NCBI GenBank assembly: GCA_944472135.2 | Contig: OX235262.1 | Location: 60,236,440 to 60,300,439, forward strand | DNA: 64,000 bases | Direction of reading: 5' to 3' | From: Trichobilharzia regenti | Taxonomy: Eukaryota; Platyhelminthes; Trematoda; Strigeidida; Schistosomatidae | In this document: one piece after another, positions 1-11,076 of the stretch | Layout: every line of letters begins with the position of its first letter | Position numbering within the stretch: position 1 is the stretch's first letter | The notes under the pieces: model-generated | Told to the model about the DNA's origin: nothing | Seen by the model: the letters and a program-made list of their open reading frames with translations, nothing else | Database searches by the model: none | Translations under genes and position numbers: made by a program

Positions 1-96
1 ATTTTCAAATGATATTAGGCTCCTCATTGAGGTAGTCATTTGAATAGAATAATCTAGCACTATGAATCAGACACTTTACCAGGTTACCTTTACATT
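1..96. repeat. Direct repeat, copy 1
   Basis: These 96 bases recur at 3720-3815 in the same orientation with no difference that I can see. A weaker match continues for about 35 more bases, to about 132 and 3851. I do not recognise the family. The copies bound a 3.6-kb stretch that holds the broken endonuclease ORF. They could be ends of a larger repeat, or a duplication. Confidence 0.85.
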
Positions 97-229
97 TAAA
101 GGGTGCAAAACTCAAAAATGAGTGTACTGACTTGTTAATTAGTGGCCTGTTTGACACATGGGCTACCTTTTCGTGCATCTACATGTTGCATCTAATAAGT
201 CATGTTTTCATTCTTAATTTTAATAAAAT

Positions 230-1366
230 ATGATCACAAATCGTATAAAATACAGTAATTTATTCATTAAATGTTTCAAACCATATGACTTTCATGCATC
301 TAATAAAACTAAGAGAAAACATCACGGTGGTTGGCAACGTGCTCTTAAACAGACATCTTTATGTCGCACAACTATTCCTGTTATTGTCAGTACAAACTGC
401 CGTTCACTTCCTAACAAAATTATGCATCTCCAGTCTCTCTTATCATCTGGTACTTATCACAATACGGCGATTGTTTCATTACAAGAAACATGGCTCCATG
501 AACACTATGATGGCAATCTGGTTTCCTTAAATGGTTTTATATTGTTTAGACAAGATTGACTATGCTCCAGAGAGAAAAGAGTTGGAGGTGTTGCAACTGT
601 CATACATTCTCAATGGTCAACTTCAAATAATGTATGTTTTTCTTTCTCTAGTGACTTTATTGATTGCATAACAGTCAAATGCCGTCAGAAAGACTTATCC
701 AAGTTTAAATATGTCTTCATCTCAAACATTTATGTTACTCCTGGCTGTTTCGCCTCGGATCTATCTGATTTTATTGATGAATTCGCTGAATTCGCCGTTA
801 CACATCTTGAAAACTCTTTATCAGTTGTCACTGGAGATTTCAATTGCTGCGATTGCTCTTTCCTTGTATCATTAGGTCATGTCAATATTGTTAAATTTCC
901 TACTCGACTTGATAAAACTGTGGATCTGGTGTTTATTAATGATGAGGAAATATATGAAGCACGCAGACGTGCTCCTATAATGAACTCGGATCATTGTATT
1001 ATTCGGATATTACCTAAGATATACAGCAGATCTCACTTTAATATCCTCTCAAATCTGACCAGGAAAACACAGCAAAGGTGTTACTCACAGGAAAATGTGC
1101 TCAAACTAGGATGTATGCTAAATGACACAAACTGGGAACTTTTCAACGAACACACACTTGATGATACTATTTCCAATTTGACTGACTATCTTAAATTCTG
1201 CCTTGATATATGCTGTCCAAAACAGATACTTTTCAAAAGAATGGACCGTTTCTCTTCCCCTCATATCAAAAAGCTTCGAAGAGATAAAGAGAGGATGTAC
1301 AAGACAAAGAATAAATCTGGTCTTAGGAAGATAAACATCCAAATTAAATCTGAAATCAATTCTTAG
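230..1366 (+). pseudogene. LINE endonuclease (APE) domain, one in-frame stop
   Basis: This is the apurinic-type endonuclease domain that begins ORF2 of CR1/jockey-type LINEs; in an intact element it nicks target DNA to prime reverse transcription. One frame is open from 230 to 1366 except for a TGA at 557-559. Expected landmarks appear in order: a CRSLPNK segment, LQETWL with the catalytic Glu, a Tyr in NIYVTPG, VVTGDFN with Asp and Asn, VDLVFIND, and NSDH with the catalytic Asp-His near codon 255. No reverse transcriptase follows: the frame ends where the 114-bp inverted repeat begins (1359), so the junction is a truncation. A more decayed relative lies at 10180-10740. Confidence 0.75.
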
Positions 1367-1472
1367 CTCTATCTTAGCACACCTTGTAGATGGTTGGCAT
1401 AAGGTTCACGTTAATACGACATTTAAAGTTATGTATCGCATTCCTACTAATCTGAATTTCGCTTTGCGAGTT
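1359..1472 (+). repeat. Short inverted repeat, arm 1
   Basis: The 114 bases are nearly the exact reverse complement of 3234-3347. The arm starts at the breakpoint where the endonuclease frame ends. On the minus strand at 3003-3371 the other arm lies inside a 122-codon open frame, which I cannot assign. Confidence 0.8.
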
Positions 1473-3233
1473 CTGAGATCTCTACACTGCTCACTGCCTT
1501 GTCCCTCTTCTCTTTCAATTCTACGTTGGAATCTTCAGGAAGATTTTGAAACCACAAGTGTTGAATTCTGTGTATGATTGAAGTGTATGTATGGGTATGT
1601 GTGTGTTTGTGTGTATGTGGCACGATTGAAGGTTGTTTTCTCACACTCTCGTTGCTACACTGCTTAAATCATTTTCCTCAGCATTTCACTGACGCGTGTG
1701 AATAAACCTGGGCGTTCACTTCGACTCATCGTATGCAAAAGAAATGCATGTTGTTGTGAGTTGTATCTTCACTTTGAATCAGTGTCTCTACCTTTCGCTC
1801 ATCATCGCTAATATTACTAGATTCACTTTGAACAGTATTGTGTATTCTGACACAGGTTGTCAAAGAGACATTCGGATACAATTAGATTCACTGAGAATTC
1901 GGAAATCGAAGTGGTTGACGTCGGCAACTGATAGTTGTGCATTCAGTCATTATTAAGAAAATATGCCTACTTTGACCAACCCTCATCCAGCTGATTGAGT
2001 CCTCCCTTTCCTTTGACTAGCTTACACGCATTCCAGCCATAGGTTTTGCATCGCACGATCATTTCATTACTACCAGTTCCATTCACCGTTTTCCACATTC
2101 CAGGTGAACATCAAGAATATCCTCTTTCTTCATGCTATTCATGCATTCTCTCGTCTCATCAGTTGAATGTCACCCAACGAGACCGACATGCTCTATTCTG
2201 ATCACGAATTGCATAAGCACAAAAGCTTGAAGCCATATACTTCCATATTTCTCTTCATATTTCCTGATCAGTGATCAAAACTGAGAGCCCCACATCATAT
2301 GATCATCTTCTCTGTGCATACTCATTCGTCTCTCTACACCATGCAACTGTTCATGATGTTCACCTCTTCTCTTTGATGTGAAATTATGTGCTCTAAAATT
2401 TGTGTAACTCTTGCTGCATATATCTCTGGAAACATGTTTCCCACATATCCTATCCTTTCCTTTAGTGGGAAATCTTTGCGTCCCACCTCGTTGTGTATTC
2501 TCGCTCAAGTGGTGAGTCAGGGAATCAGGTACATATTTTATGCGTTGGCAAAATAGCTGAGTTTGTAACAGTTCTTCTCTGAAAATGGTGATGGACAAGT
2601 ACAAAATATTGGTACGTCTTTGCTCACGCATCATTCCGAAACCACATTTAACAAGGTATTCCAGGGATGGGATGTCTCCTGAGAAAAATGTGATGCTCCG
2701 ATTGGTTCCTTTCTGCGTCAAATACGATTCGGCTGCTCATTTTTCATAGGATCGGATCATTATTCCCTGGTCGGACTAAATTTCATTTGGAAGGCTGATC
2801 CACTGAACCAATGCTGAAGCCGGAGGTAATCTGATTGACTGACGTTCCAAGCATAAAACGAAATCAAACTAAAACAAACACAACACTGGTTGAAATGAGC
2901 GGTCTCTAGATACACCGATCAATCAGCGGTGTACAACGTCATGCTCACGGATTCACATTACTTTGTGAGGTAATTTACAGGTCACACCTCAAATCACCAC
3001 GATCATAGAGACATTGTCAAGAATAGATCTCGATTCAGACAATTATAACTTGTAAATAAAGATAAAGTAGTCAGAAAAATAATAAAATATTTTAGACAAA
3101 TATTTAGGGGAGGGGGGCGAAGTAGTCCGGTGGCGATGGTCAAGATAAGGAAAGTGGCTGTACATATTTCTTCTGAACACAGGTTCGGCTCCTTCAGGTG
3201 GCTTCCTGTGATTTCATCTCTATGTAGACGACG
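1473..3233. other. No recognisable gene
   Basis: There is a short GT-rich run near 1588-1620. A 148-codon open frame lies at 2275-2721 on minus but shows no known motif and has no support. I see nothing else. Confidence 0.5.
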
Positions 3234-3347
3234 AACTCGCAAAGCGAAATTCAGATTAGTAGGAATGCGATACATAACTTTAAATGTCGTATTAACGTGA
3301 ACCTTATGCCCACCATCTACAAGGTGTGCTAAGATAGAGCTAAGAAT
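3234..3347 (-). repeat. Short inverted repeat, arm 2
   Basis: Reverse-complement partner of 1359-1472, differing by only one or two bases. It may be one fragment of an unknown repeat inserted twice in opposite directions, or a rearrangement within the 1-3815 unit. Confidence 0.8.
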
Positions 3348-3719
3348 AGATCTTGTTTGTCCTTTTCTCAACCATTCTGGATGAAGCTGGGCGATTGAAC
3401 ACTCGATGTAGCTGGCTCCACAGCTTCATTCAAACTGATAGGTACACATGGAGGAGGCAAGTTTAGGCAGTTTATCCTTATTTCTCGAAAGTGGATTAGG
3501 GGTGATTGTGAAGAAACAACCTACCTCTCCTGCATAATAAGCTATTTTCACTGCATTCTATGGGCACTATGTCATTATTTCGTTGATGGTGTCACCGAAG
3601 AACTGCGGTTTTATGAATAGTGGTTTTTTTCGGAAATGCTGGCATACTGACTCTCCAAGGTGCTGAATTCATACTTTTCTCAATGTACCTATCTGTATAC
3701 CACCCAGTTCTTCTAAGTA

Positions 3720-3815
3720 ATTTTCAAATGATATTAGGCTCCTCATTGAGGTAGTCATTTGAATAGAATAATCTAGCACTATGAATCAGACACTTTACCA
3801 GGTTACCTTTACATT
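3720..3815. repeat. Direct repeat, copy 2
   Basis: Same sequence and orientation as 1-96. The copies diverge gradually beyond 3815, which suggests that the repeat is older than the 96-bp core. Confidence 0.85.
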
Positions 3816-4947
3816 GTATGGGTATAAACCTCAATAATGGGCAAGCTGACTTTTTATTGTCGGTTTCCTATACACACTCATTCTTGGTGTTTGATCTTCA
3901 TTCACAATCCAAGACGTCTCACTGTCTTCTATTGTGATACTCTCATTACTTTGAGCTGTATTTTAGACATTTATAGGGAATCTTCAACGTGCAATTTGCT
4001 CCGAATATTTCCCTTCAGGTTCTTACAATTAGGAACATAATATTTGTTGTCGTCTCATTGATGACCAGTTAATTGCATAATGCACTTTTACGTAGAAGCC
4101 AGAGATTAGGGTCTAATTGAATAGTGAATATTCTATGCAAATTATTCTGTTATAAATTAGGGCTATCTAATCCGCAACGTCCTAAAATATCACCTCTCTT
4201 CAGTACAAAATGCAACGTGTAAATCACGTGAAAGCTGCACACTCAGAGTATCGACTAACTGAACAGTGTTTGACGAGGGAGACGTGATGAGCTTTGGTGT
4301 CCAGAAAGAAGTGTCACGTGTGCAAACTGTCTCACCACCATCTGAAATCACTTATTAGACACAACGTTCAAGTTGGAACGTGGTGCATTCACTGTCTCCT
4401 GTTGACAAGTATCATGCAATAATGAAACGACGATCATCGGAATGTACGACAACGACGAAGTTTGACTAGTGTGTCATGCTTACAATATTGGTTTCTTACA
4501 TTCGGCTATCTACTTGGGCATCATACAATCAGTAGTTGAAAGGACGAACGACATCGAAACACACTTCTACTGCACTGGTAGTGAAAATAACACAAATTAT
4601 TATGAACAGTTGATATCAGGATGGAAGACAAAATCGCAACTATGAGTATATTTCAGTCAGTGTACAGAAACAAAGGTGGAAAACATCCTGTAGTGCAATG
4701 ACTGGTTACAAAATAAGTGCATGTGACAATAAGCAGGAGAAATGTCAGAATATATACAGAGCAATAAGTATTTGTTATTTGATTATATCATCAGAATAAA
4801 GTTATGGATAAAATTAAAGAGAATGATTCTTCTCTCCTTCATCGAATCACTCGTTTGATTAATATGAGTACAGGTGTGAGACAATCAATCTGTGAAAAGA
4901 AAGTCAGAACGTGTTCTGCATGCAATGTCAGGGAATCGGAGGTATTT
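3816..4947. other. No recognisable gene
   Basis: AT-rich sequence between the direct repeat and the large inverted repeat. No open frame over 70 codons shows motifs, and no repeat here matches elsewhere in the window. Confidence 0.5.
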
Positions 4948-5007
4948 ACAAAGCGAAACCGAAGATAAATGCAGGATTCAACGCTGTATTACTCGGCGAC
5001 ACTGGAA

Positions 5008-5273
5008 TTAGTCTAATCTGAAGAATTTCTTTAGGTCGAATTCCATTGGTGTGTGTCTCACGCTTTCCAAATATTCATACGCAGTCTGTAGCACCTGCAT
5101 CGCCTCCTCATTGTAACAATGTCTCCACTCAGCTTGCAGTTGGCCACCAATATAACACAAGTGTGTTTTCACTGTGCAAACCTTGTCTTGTATGCATTCC
5201 ATCATGAAATCAATGGTGTTCATATTCACAGCATACCTCATTGAGGACAAATCGAATTGGGGATGGAGAGTTG
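5008..5273 (-). CDS. Candidate host-like terminal exon, unidentified protein
   Basis: An open frame runs on the minus strand from 5325 to a stop at 5008. A good splice acceptor (CTCTCTACAG) precedes 5273, so the exon could run 5273-5008 and encode the last 88 residues of a protein. The frame reads like an ordinary soluble protein: IDFMMECIQDKVC, a Trp-containing stretch (QAEWRHCYNEE), then a helical ending, LQTAYEYLESV to KKFFRLD. I do not recognise the family, and no upstream exon was found. The right-arm copy carries a one-base deletion that breaks the frame after NEE, so only this copy is open. It may be a fragment of a host gene caught in the repeat. Confidence 0.3.
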
Positions 5274-5473
5274 CTGTAGAGAGAATGAGAGGAATGCAGT
5301 GAATGTATTTGAGGGAAGGAAACAATTCTACTCCATCATAAAATGCATATCACTCAAATCATCACCTGAACAAAGTATACTTATGGATTGTTTATCGTCT
5401 ATGAAAAGCGACTCTTGGCAAATTTTCATACATCGATGTATGCATGGAGAGTGATGAATTCAGTTCGTCATGA

Positions 5474-5725
5474 TATTATTTTGGTGTTCGTCGATATGGA
5501 ACAGGAATCATCACTACCGAATTTCACCTTCAAATGTCTGGTCAGTTGGCAATGATGACAATACAGGAAGTTATCTCACTTTCGTATGAGGCGGTGAACA
5601 GACAGAGGAATCAACCAGCATTCTTCACACCAGAGCTGTGTACATATCAGATTACAAATGAATACTTCGATAATGGATTGAAAGGTACACTGGTGCTGGG
5701 GTTGATTTACACGAGTGAAGAATGA
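5474..5725 (+). CDS. Conserved open frame in the left arm, unknown
   Basis: A frame of about 83 codons is open after a TGA at 5471-5473; the first ATG is at 5534 (63 codons). It encodes a mixed stretch including RRYGTGIITTEF, then QEVISLSYEAV and IYTSEE at the end. No motif, signal peptide or membrane segment is clear. The frame is intact in both arms, but the arms are almost identical, so this alone is not evidence of selection. It could be an exon or chance. Confidence 0.2.
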   Translation, partial: YYFGVRRYGTGIITTEFHLQMSGQLAMMTIQEVISLSYEAVNRQRNQPAFFTPELCTYQITNEYFDNGLKGTLVLGLIYTSEE

Positions 5726-6504
5726 GGACTAATTTCACTGCGTGGAGTGATGTGAAAGTATGCTTGTCATGTCTTTCGACGTTATTTTCTGTTCGTTGAA
5801 TGGGAGAGGAGTGCAAACCTCCCTTATACCTATATCACATTCATCACCGTTGAAGGCATTGATACTAGAGACGGTATTGGAATCGTCCAAGTGAGTTGTG
5901 AGTGAATGTATTCAAACATATTTGTATACACATTAATCCACGTGTATGTAGGTTAAGAGACGGTAGGATATTACGCACACACTGATGACCGCTGGACATC
6001 ACTATTAACGCTAACATGTGGTAAACGTGTTTCTCGTGGCTCAGCTGGCACAGCGTCCCTCTACTCGACCCGTCGCTACTGATTCAATTCACTGAGATAT
6101 TCACCCACTCTTCGCGTATCCAATCATCACTCTCAACACAGCCATATTAAAAAAAATATTCAAAATATCTCAATGCATCAATTTTACTTCAGCGAAATAT
6201 ATCGAACTCACGATTAAGAATGTCAGCTTTAGTTACATTCACACATATTTCGAAGTGTTTTATGGGCTCACATTGCGAATGCGTTTCAGTAGATTTACAT
6301 TCGTTGAAATGACACAATAAAACGATCACCTGTGATAAGAAAAACAAACATGAAATGAAATATGTTTGAGGACAATGAGAGAACGTACGCTGAAGCAGAC
6401 GAATACAGTTTTCGCAGATGAGTTCATTCTCTCAGTTTTCTAATACACACGACAATGTGAATATACTTCAGATGGTTTACGCCAGTTAACAATTTTCACT
6501 ATGC

Positions 6505-6524
6505 ATATATATATATATATATAT
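6505..6524. repeat. AT dinucleotide microsatellite
   Basis: About ten TA units, followed by TCTGTCTATG. The mirror copy is near 13088-13107 in the right arm. Confidence 0.8.
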
Positions 6525-6746
6525 CTGTCTATGTATGAGTAAACAAACCAAGCGGGTCAAATCCACGTAGACATCTTCTTATTGCTAACTAATTAGTAAA
6601 TTCCATATTTAGTAATTATGCGACTAATATAGTGTCTATCAGTTAAGGCAGAAAATGAAGTCATCTATGAAAACTGTATTCATCTGCTTCAGCGTATCTA
6701 CTACTAGAAGTATATTTAGTAGTAATATCACTATCACTATTTTCAG

Positions 6747-6806
6747 TGTTATTATTAGTATTATCATAATTATCATTATTATTATTATTATAATTATTAT
6801 AATTAT
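6747..6806. repeat. ATT-type microsatellite
   Basis: Imperfect ATT/ATC trinucleotides that read as poly-Ile or poly-Asn in different frames. They also occur, with different lengths, in the right arm (about 12807-12866) and in the third copy (about 40918-40975). Length variation here is the clearest difference between the copies. Confidence 0.85.
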
Positions 6807-8541
6807 GGTGACTAATTGCAGAGTAGAAAGGCACAATCATGTTATCCAATGGACAACTTATCGTCATGAGTTCATGTTTAAATATGTTTCTGTTAACTAT
6901 TAATTAATTCTGTATTCTAATTTTAGGCCAGATAGGATGTGATGGATTACAATAGTGTTCGCTTAGTTATTCTTTTCTAAATATCACTATGGCTCCTGTT
7001 GAATATTCATCACTGAGCCACACTATTATAACCATATGTAAAGTTTTGCCTAGTTGCTGATGTATACTTCAATTGGATATCGTCGAACAGTGCTCGACAT
7101 CATTCTTCGCATCTGATTCACAATCTGCATTTATCCACCCTTCAGTGTTCACCAATAACCAGACATGTGTGAACTATCACCACAAAAATCGTTTATGTTC
7201 ATTTAACATTTCAATTACTCGTGTGGAGCGAGATATATAGGTCGTTAGATATGTGTCTCACCTCGAGGAGTAAATTAACACGACCGCGGATGTCTACAAA
7301 TACGCCTGAATGAGTCAATATGGCGTGTAATATTCTATTAGAATCATAACAACAGTTGCTCTATCTCTGTGTCAAGTGGACTATCAGTTATCAAGAAGGT
7401 CAAAACATACCTATCTGTAGCTTTGTGTGCCTTAGTTATTGGCGTTGATAAAGGTCTGGACATTTATACGGATAACCATAATTTTGTTCACGGAATAAAC
7501 TGATCCATCCAGACTTTTCAGTCTGAACACAATTCTTAAACCAACTAATAAAAACATCCTTCTGCCTATTCGTAATTTACGCGTGTGTCTCATGTGAATC
7601 TCCTCACAACCATCTCTCTCTATTTCCATGTTTGAAATTTGAAATATTAGAGAGTATTCGTAGGTTACGGAGATGCCTCCAATTGTGTAGCTTTGTCTGA
7701 AATTGTTGGTGAGGCGTTTAGGATTTGAATGACCTCACTAACAACGTCTCCAAAATTGTTTGAGGCATCTCGCCTTCTCGAAATGAGGTATAGTTATTTG
7801 ATCCATTCTCTTCTTCGATAGAAACAACTCGGAATCGGTGAATGATTGATTAACATTCACTCTGCACGACTGCATGCAATTGAACATTGAGCAGAATATT
7901 CGTTGTCCTCTTGTGCTAACTTCGCTGGTGTTATTTCATAGATAACAAGAGCCTATCGATGCAGTGTCATGTTTAGGTTGCATAGGACGTGGTGCAATCT
8001 ACCACTGATCGGCTGACATAGGTAGTTGGATGCCACTAACAGCAAGCTGTACCGCCTGCTAGCCACATCGAAATTGCCTGATCACCGATCAGCCATCTCG
8101 CTTGATTGATGCTGTGATTTGAACCATGTAGACGGTTCAATTCAGCTCAGAGAATTTCGTCGATTCCGACCACTCGAAATCTGCCTGGCTATTTGAGCCA
8201 ACCAGTGACTAGCAAAATCGAAATGACTACAGCTGTTTTTTCGAATGGATCTCGTCACGCCGTCTCTCTTGCTTTCTACATCGTCATTCATGGTATGGCT
8301 ACGGTTTCAGAGTCGCCCACCTTTGTCTAGCTGAGAAATCAGATCAATTATTTTCCATCACTAAAGCATCTGTCAATTACTAGTTCACATGCTATCCAAA
8401 CGCCAAGTCTTTCTCCACATTCTACAAAGTCCCTACACATCAAATTACTTCATTTATTTCAATCACTTGTGTGTCCAGATTTCTATTTACACATTGGTGT
8501 GTGCGTGTGTGTGCGCGTGTGAATATAAACCACAGTGGATA

Positions 8542-8935
8542 ACTCGTTACTGACATTCATGTTGGTGAAGTTGGTCAGTATAGCCATCGACAGAAGTAGT
8601 GTTTCTTGAGGTTAATCATGTTTATTTAGAAGCTGCTATGAAGTTCCACTTCGTTTCTATTCATTAATTTGGTCTGTAGAGTACAGAGTGAAAATATTTT
8701 GTGATGTGTCGACATCCATCTCCGTTTACTTCAGTGAAATGTTTATCCTGATTTCTTGACTGGTAAGTCAGCTGACAACCGTAGTGGGTTGATTGAAGGA
8801 GCTCCTACAGCAGCAAGAACGCTGTTCATGATAAGGCGTTCATAGGGCAACCAGGACTGTCGAATCGTTTCGAGTATGAATCCTAATGCTGGTGAAATCT
8901 TATCACCCTTGGTTACACCACAGTCAAAGACTTCC
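8542..8935 (+). repeat. Continuation of the large-repeat unit past the palindrome edge
   Basis: This stretch has no partner in the right arm, but 8542-8850 matches the third copy at about 43035-43341, for example around GATTGAAGGAGCTCC. It shows that the right arm was truncated relative to the ancestral unit. Confidence 0.75.
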
Positions 8936-8942
8936 ACTGATA

Positions 8943-9763
8943 AGGTTAGCGAGAGTGAAGAACAATTTTATCTTCAATAATCGGAAAGGAAACAAGTCGA
9001 AAGTTCCACGATGTTCTAAATCTAAATATCCTTCGAATACGAATAAAGTGATGGCTGATTTCTCTAACAGGATTCGATCTCCCTGTGAACTGTCACTCTA
9101 TAAGAAAGGAGTTAGTTTTAGTATCAGTAAGAGACGATTACGAGCCTTCGCGATAAATCCAGCTATCAAGTCCTCGTTTGATTGTGAGATACCTGAAGTG
9201 ACAAATGTAATAAGAGTCAAATTTCTGCCTCACTACTGACTCAGAAGCCGAATAGGTCAAATATTTTCGAAAGTGGACAACATGCATTAGCACAACCACA
9301 AAAAATGTAAATCAATTGTCACTACATGAGCAGACAAAGACAGATTGCGAGATAGAAGCTATTGAACACCTAACACTGAAAGCTGTAAAATGTCAGCCTA
9401 ATAGTGTCAAGGGATACGTCGAATAAATTAACGCTCGAAACAATCATACTGTTGAAGTGAAGAAATGAGAAACTCGGAGTATCCTTTTTGCTTCAACCAA
9501 CACCAAACTTCTTCAGTGCGCGTGGATTTTATGGACTACCAAAAGCCAACAAAACCTTTGTTCCATCACCACCAGTTTTGGACGTCACTAATTCTCCAAC
9601 CCATGACATTTCCAGCTATATTTCACAACTAGTGAAACATTACCAAATGGAGGTGGAATACGGATTTCAGAACTTGAATGAATTCAAGAAGCTAATCACC
9701 TCAGCCTGTGGTGAAGAACAAGAAGTAATTGGAATTTCCTGTACTGACGAGTGTTCGAACTAA
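8943..9763 (+). pseudogene. Penelope-like element RT fragment
   Basis: Two open segments, about 8943-9237 and 9488-9763, carry hallmarks of Penelope-like retroelements. The first ends with the KKGVSFSISKRRL block followed by INPAI, as seen in the region before the RT. The second has FYGLPKANK, then NSPTHDISSYIS, which matches the FYGLPKIHK...SPTY..A.YL blocks of PLE reverse transcriptases. Frames break between them, the catalytic YADD region is absent, and no GIY-YIG endonuclease is seen. It sits in the spacer between the two large arms. An alternative LINE origin is unlikely, because LINE RTs lack the FYGLPK block. Confidence 0.6.
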
Positions 9764-10179
9764 TGATTTTTAAAGTATGATTTATAACTCACTAAATTCG
9801 GCTAGTGAACCAAGTGTCCTACATCCTTTGAATGCAGATGAAATTAAGAAAGCATAAGAACTGTGTCTACGCTCCACATTGCTTATATTCGGGAGAGATG
9901 TCGTCCGTTAAACAGAGGGTATTGTCATGAGATAACCAGCATCTCCTTCAGCAGCCAACATGTTCACACATTCATCAAAAACAAACGAGACCATCGTCTG
10001 ATGCGGTCTGTTTCAACGTTGCGCTTCCTAAGCTTCCATTCGCACATCTCATCCAATTCATTGTGTTTTACTTGTATATATGCATCGAAGTATGACGTGA
10101 AATTGCACTGTTCACTCTCGTGAATTCATAGAATGTTTCGGAAAAAGTGACTTCAACGTTTCTCACAAGACTAGGGAAA
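9764..10179. other. No recognisable gene
   Basis: Possible decayed continuation of the Penelope-like fragment; no motif can be supported. Confidence 0.4.
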
Positions 10180-10740
10180 GGCATCATGATGGGTGGCATT
10201 GTGCATTAAAGTGCACACCTATACATCGTTCTAAGTTTCCTGTTATCAACTGTACAACCTTCCGCTCTCTTCTCAACTGGTTTGTGCAACCTCATCCTCG
10301 CATATCATCTGATACTCACCACGATAAGGCGATAACCACCCCAAGGGAAACTTCAATTAACGAGCCTAATGACAAAAATCTGGTTCCAACAAACGATTTC
10401 GTATTTTCAGACAAGATCGGCCAAGTTCCGAAGAGAAAATTGGTGGTGTGGCTGAAGCTTTCCTACATCCCAAGTGATAGCTTTCAAACAATGTATGTTT
10501 TACATTCTCTAGCGACTAGCTATTGATTCTTTTACAGTCAAATGTCGTCGCACACACTGATCAAAGCATGAACACAATTTCATTTCAAATATTTACCCCA
10601 CACCTGACTGTTACCTCTCGGGTGTATCGAATTTTGCAGATGAATTTACCGCCTTTACCGATAATCATCTTGAGAATTCTCTATCGGTAGTCACTGGTAA
10701 TTCATTCGCTGTGACTGTACTCGTGTAAACATTGTCAGCG
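10180..10740 (+). pseudogene. Decayed LINE endonuclease fragment, second copy
   Basis: Aligns by eye with 340-860 of the first endonuclease fragment: the stretches around CATCTGATACTCACCACGAT, AACAATGTATGTTTTACATT and CAGTCAAATGTCGTC all have counterparts there. The GDFN motif has become GNSF and several frames are broken, so it cannot be functional. It lies in the palindrome spacer, next to the right arm. Confidence 0.65.
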
Positions 10741-11076
10741 CACACAAACACTGTTTTCTCCTGTTATGTGCTTGCATATTTATTGCTCCAAGAGAGCAAG
10801 TGTCTGCAGAATGGTCATATTTTATATCAAGAACTTTTAACTGCACAGACTCGGCATATATGGATGAAGCCCGGATGTTTGAATGGATGTGGAGGTGTAA
10901 TGGCATAGCTATGGCATAGAAAGACTTCACTAATAAATAACAAAACGGATATGTTTCACTAACTTTCCGTGCCTAATTTGTTATCCTTACTATCTGTACT
11001 TTCCAAGGTAACAACAAATATTTTATTGAAATTGACAATTTGTTCAGTATGTATGTGATATATATGTGTGTGTAGG
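10741..11076. other. No recognisable gene
   Basis: Spacer sequence up to the sharp inner edge of the right arm. A CA/TG-rich run lies at the edge. Confidence 0.5.

Larger units (their letters stand above)
4948..8541 (+). repeat. Large inverted repeat, left arm (about 3.6 kb)
   Basis: The reverse complement of this arm is found at 11077-14659. Paired positions sum to about 19611-19618 along the whole length, so the two arms differ by only a few small indels and scattered substitutions. A visible difference is the length of the ATT microsatellite near 6770. The inner edge is sharp at 8541, after GTGGATA. The outer edge is not known because the other arm ends in an N gap. A third, more diverged copy of the 6490-8850 part lies at 40730-43341 and continues past 8541, so the ancestral unit was longer than the arm. 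Confidence 0.93.

Noticed and set aside
2275..2721. 148-codon minus frame
   Set aside because: No motif, no repeat partner, no splice context; length is possible by chance.
6639..6903. Poly-Ile and poly-Asn open frames on both strands
   Set aside because: They are translations of the ATT/ATC microsatellite and recur in all three copies of the repeat; not genes.
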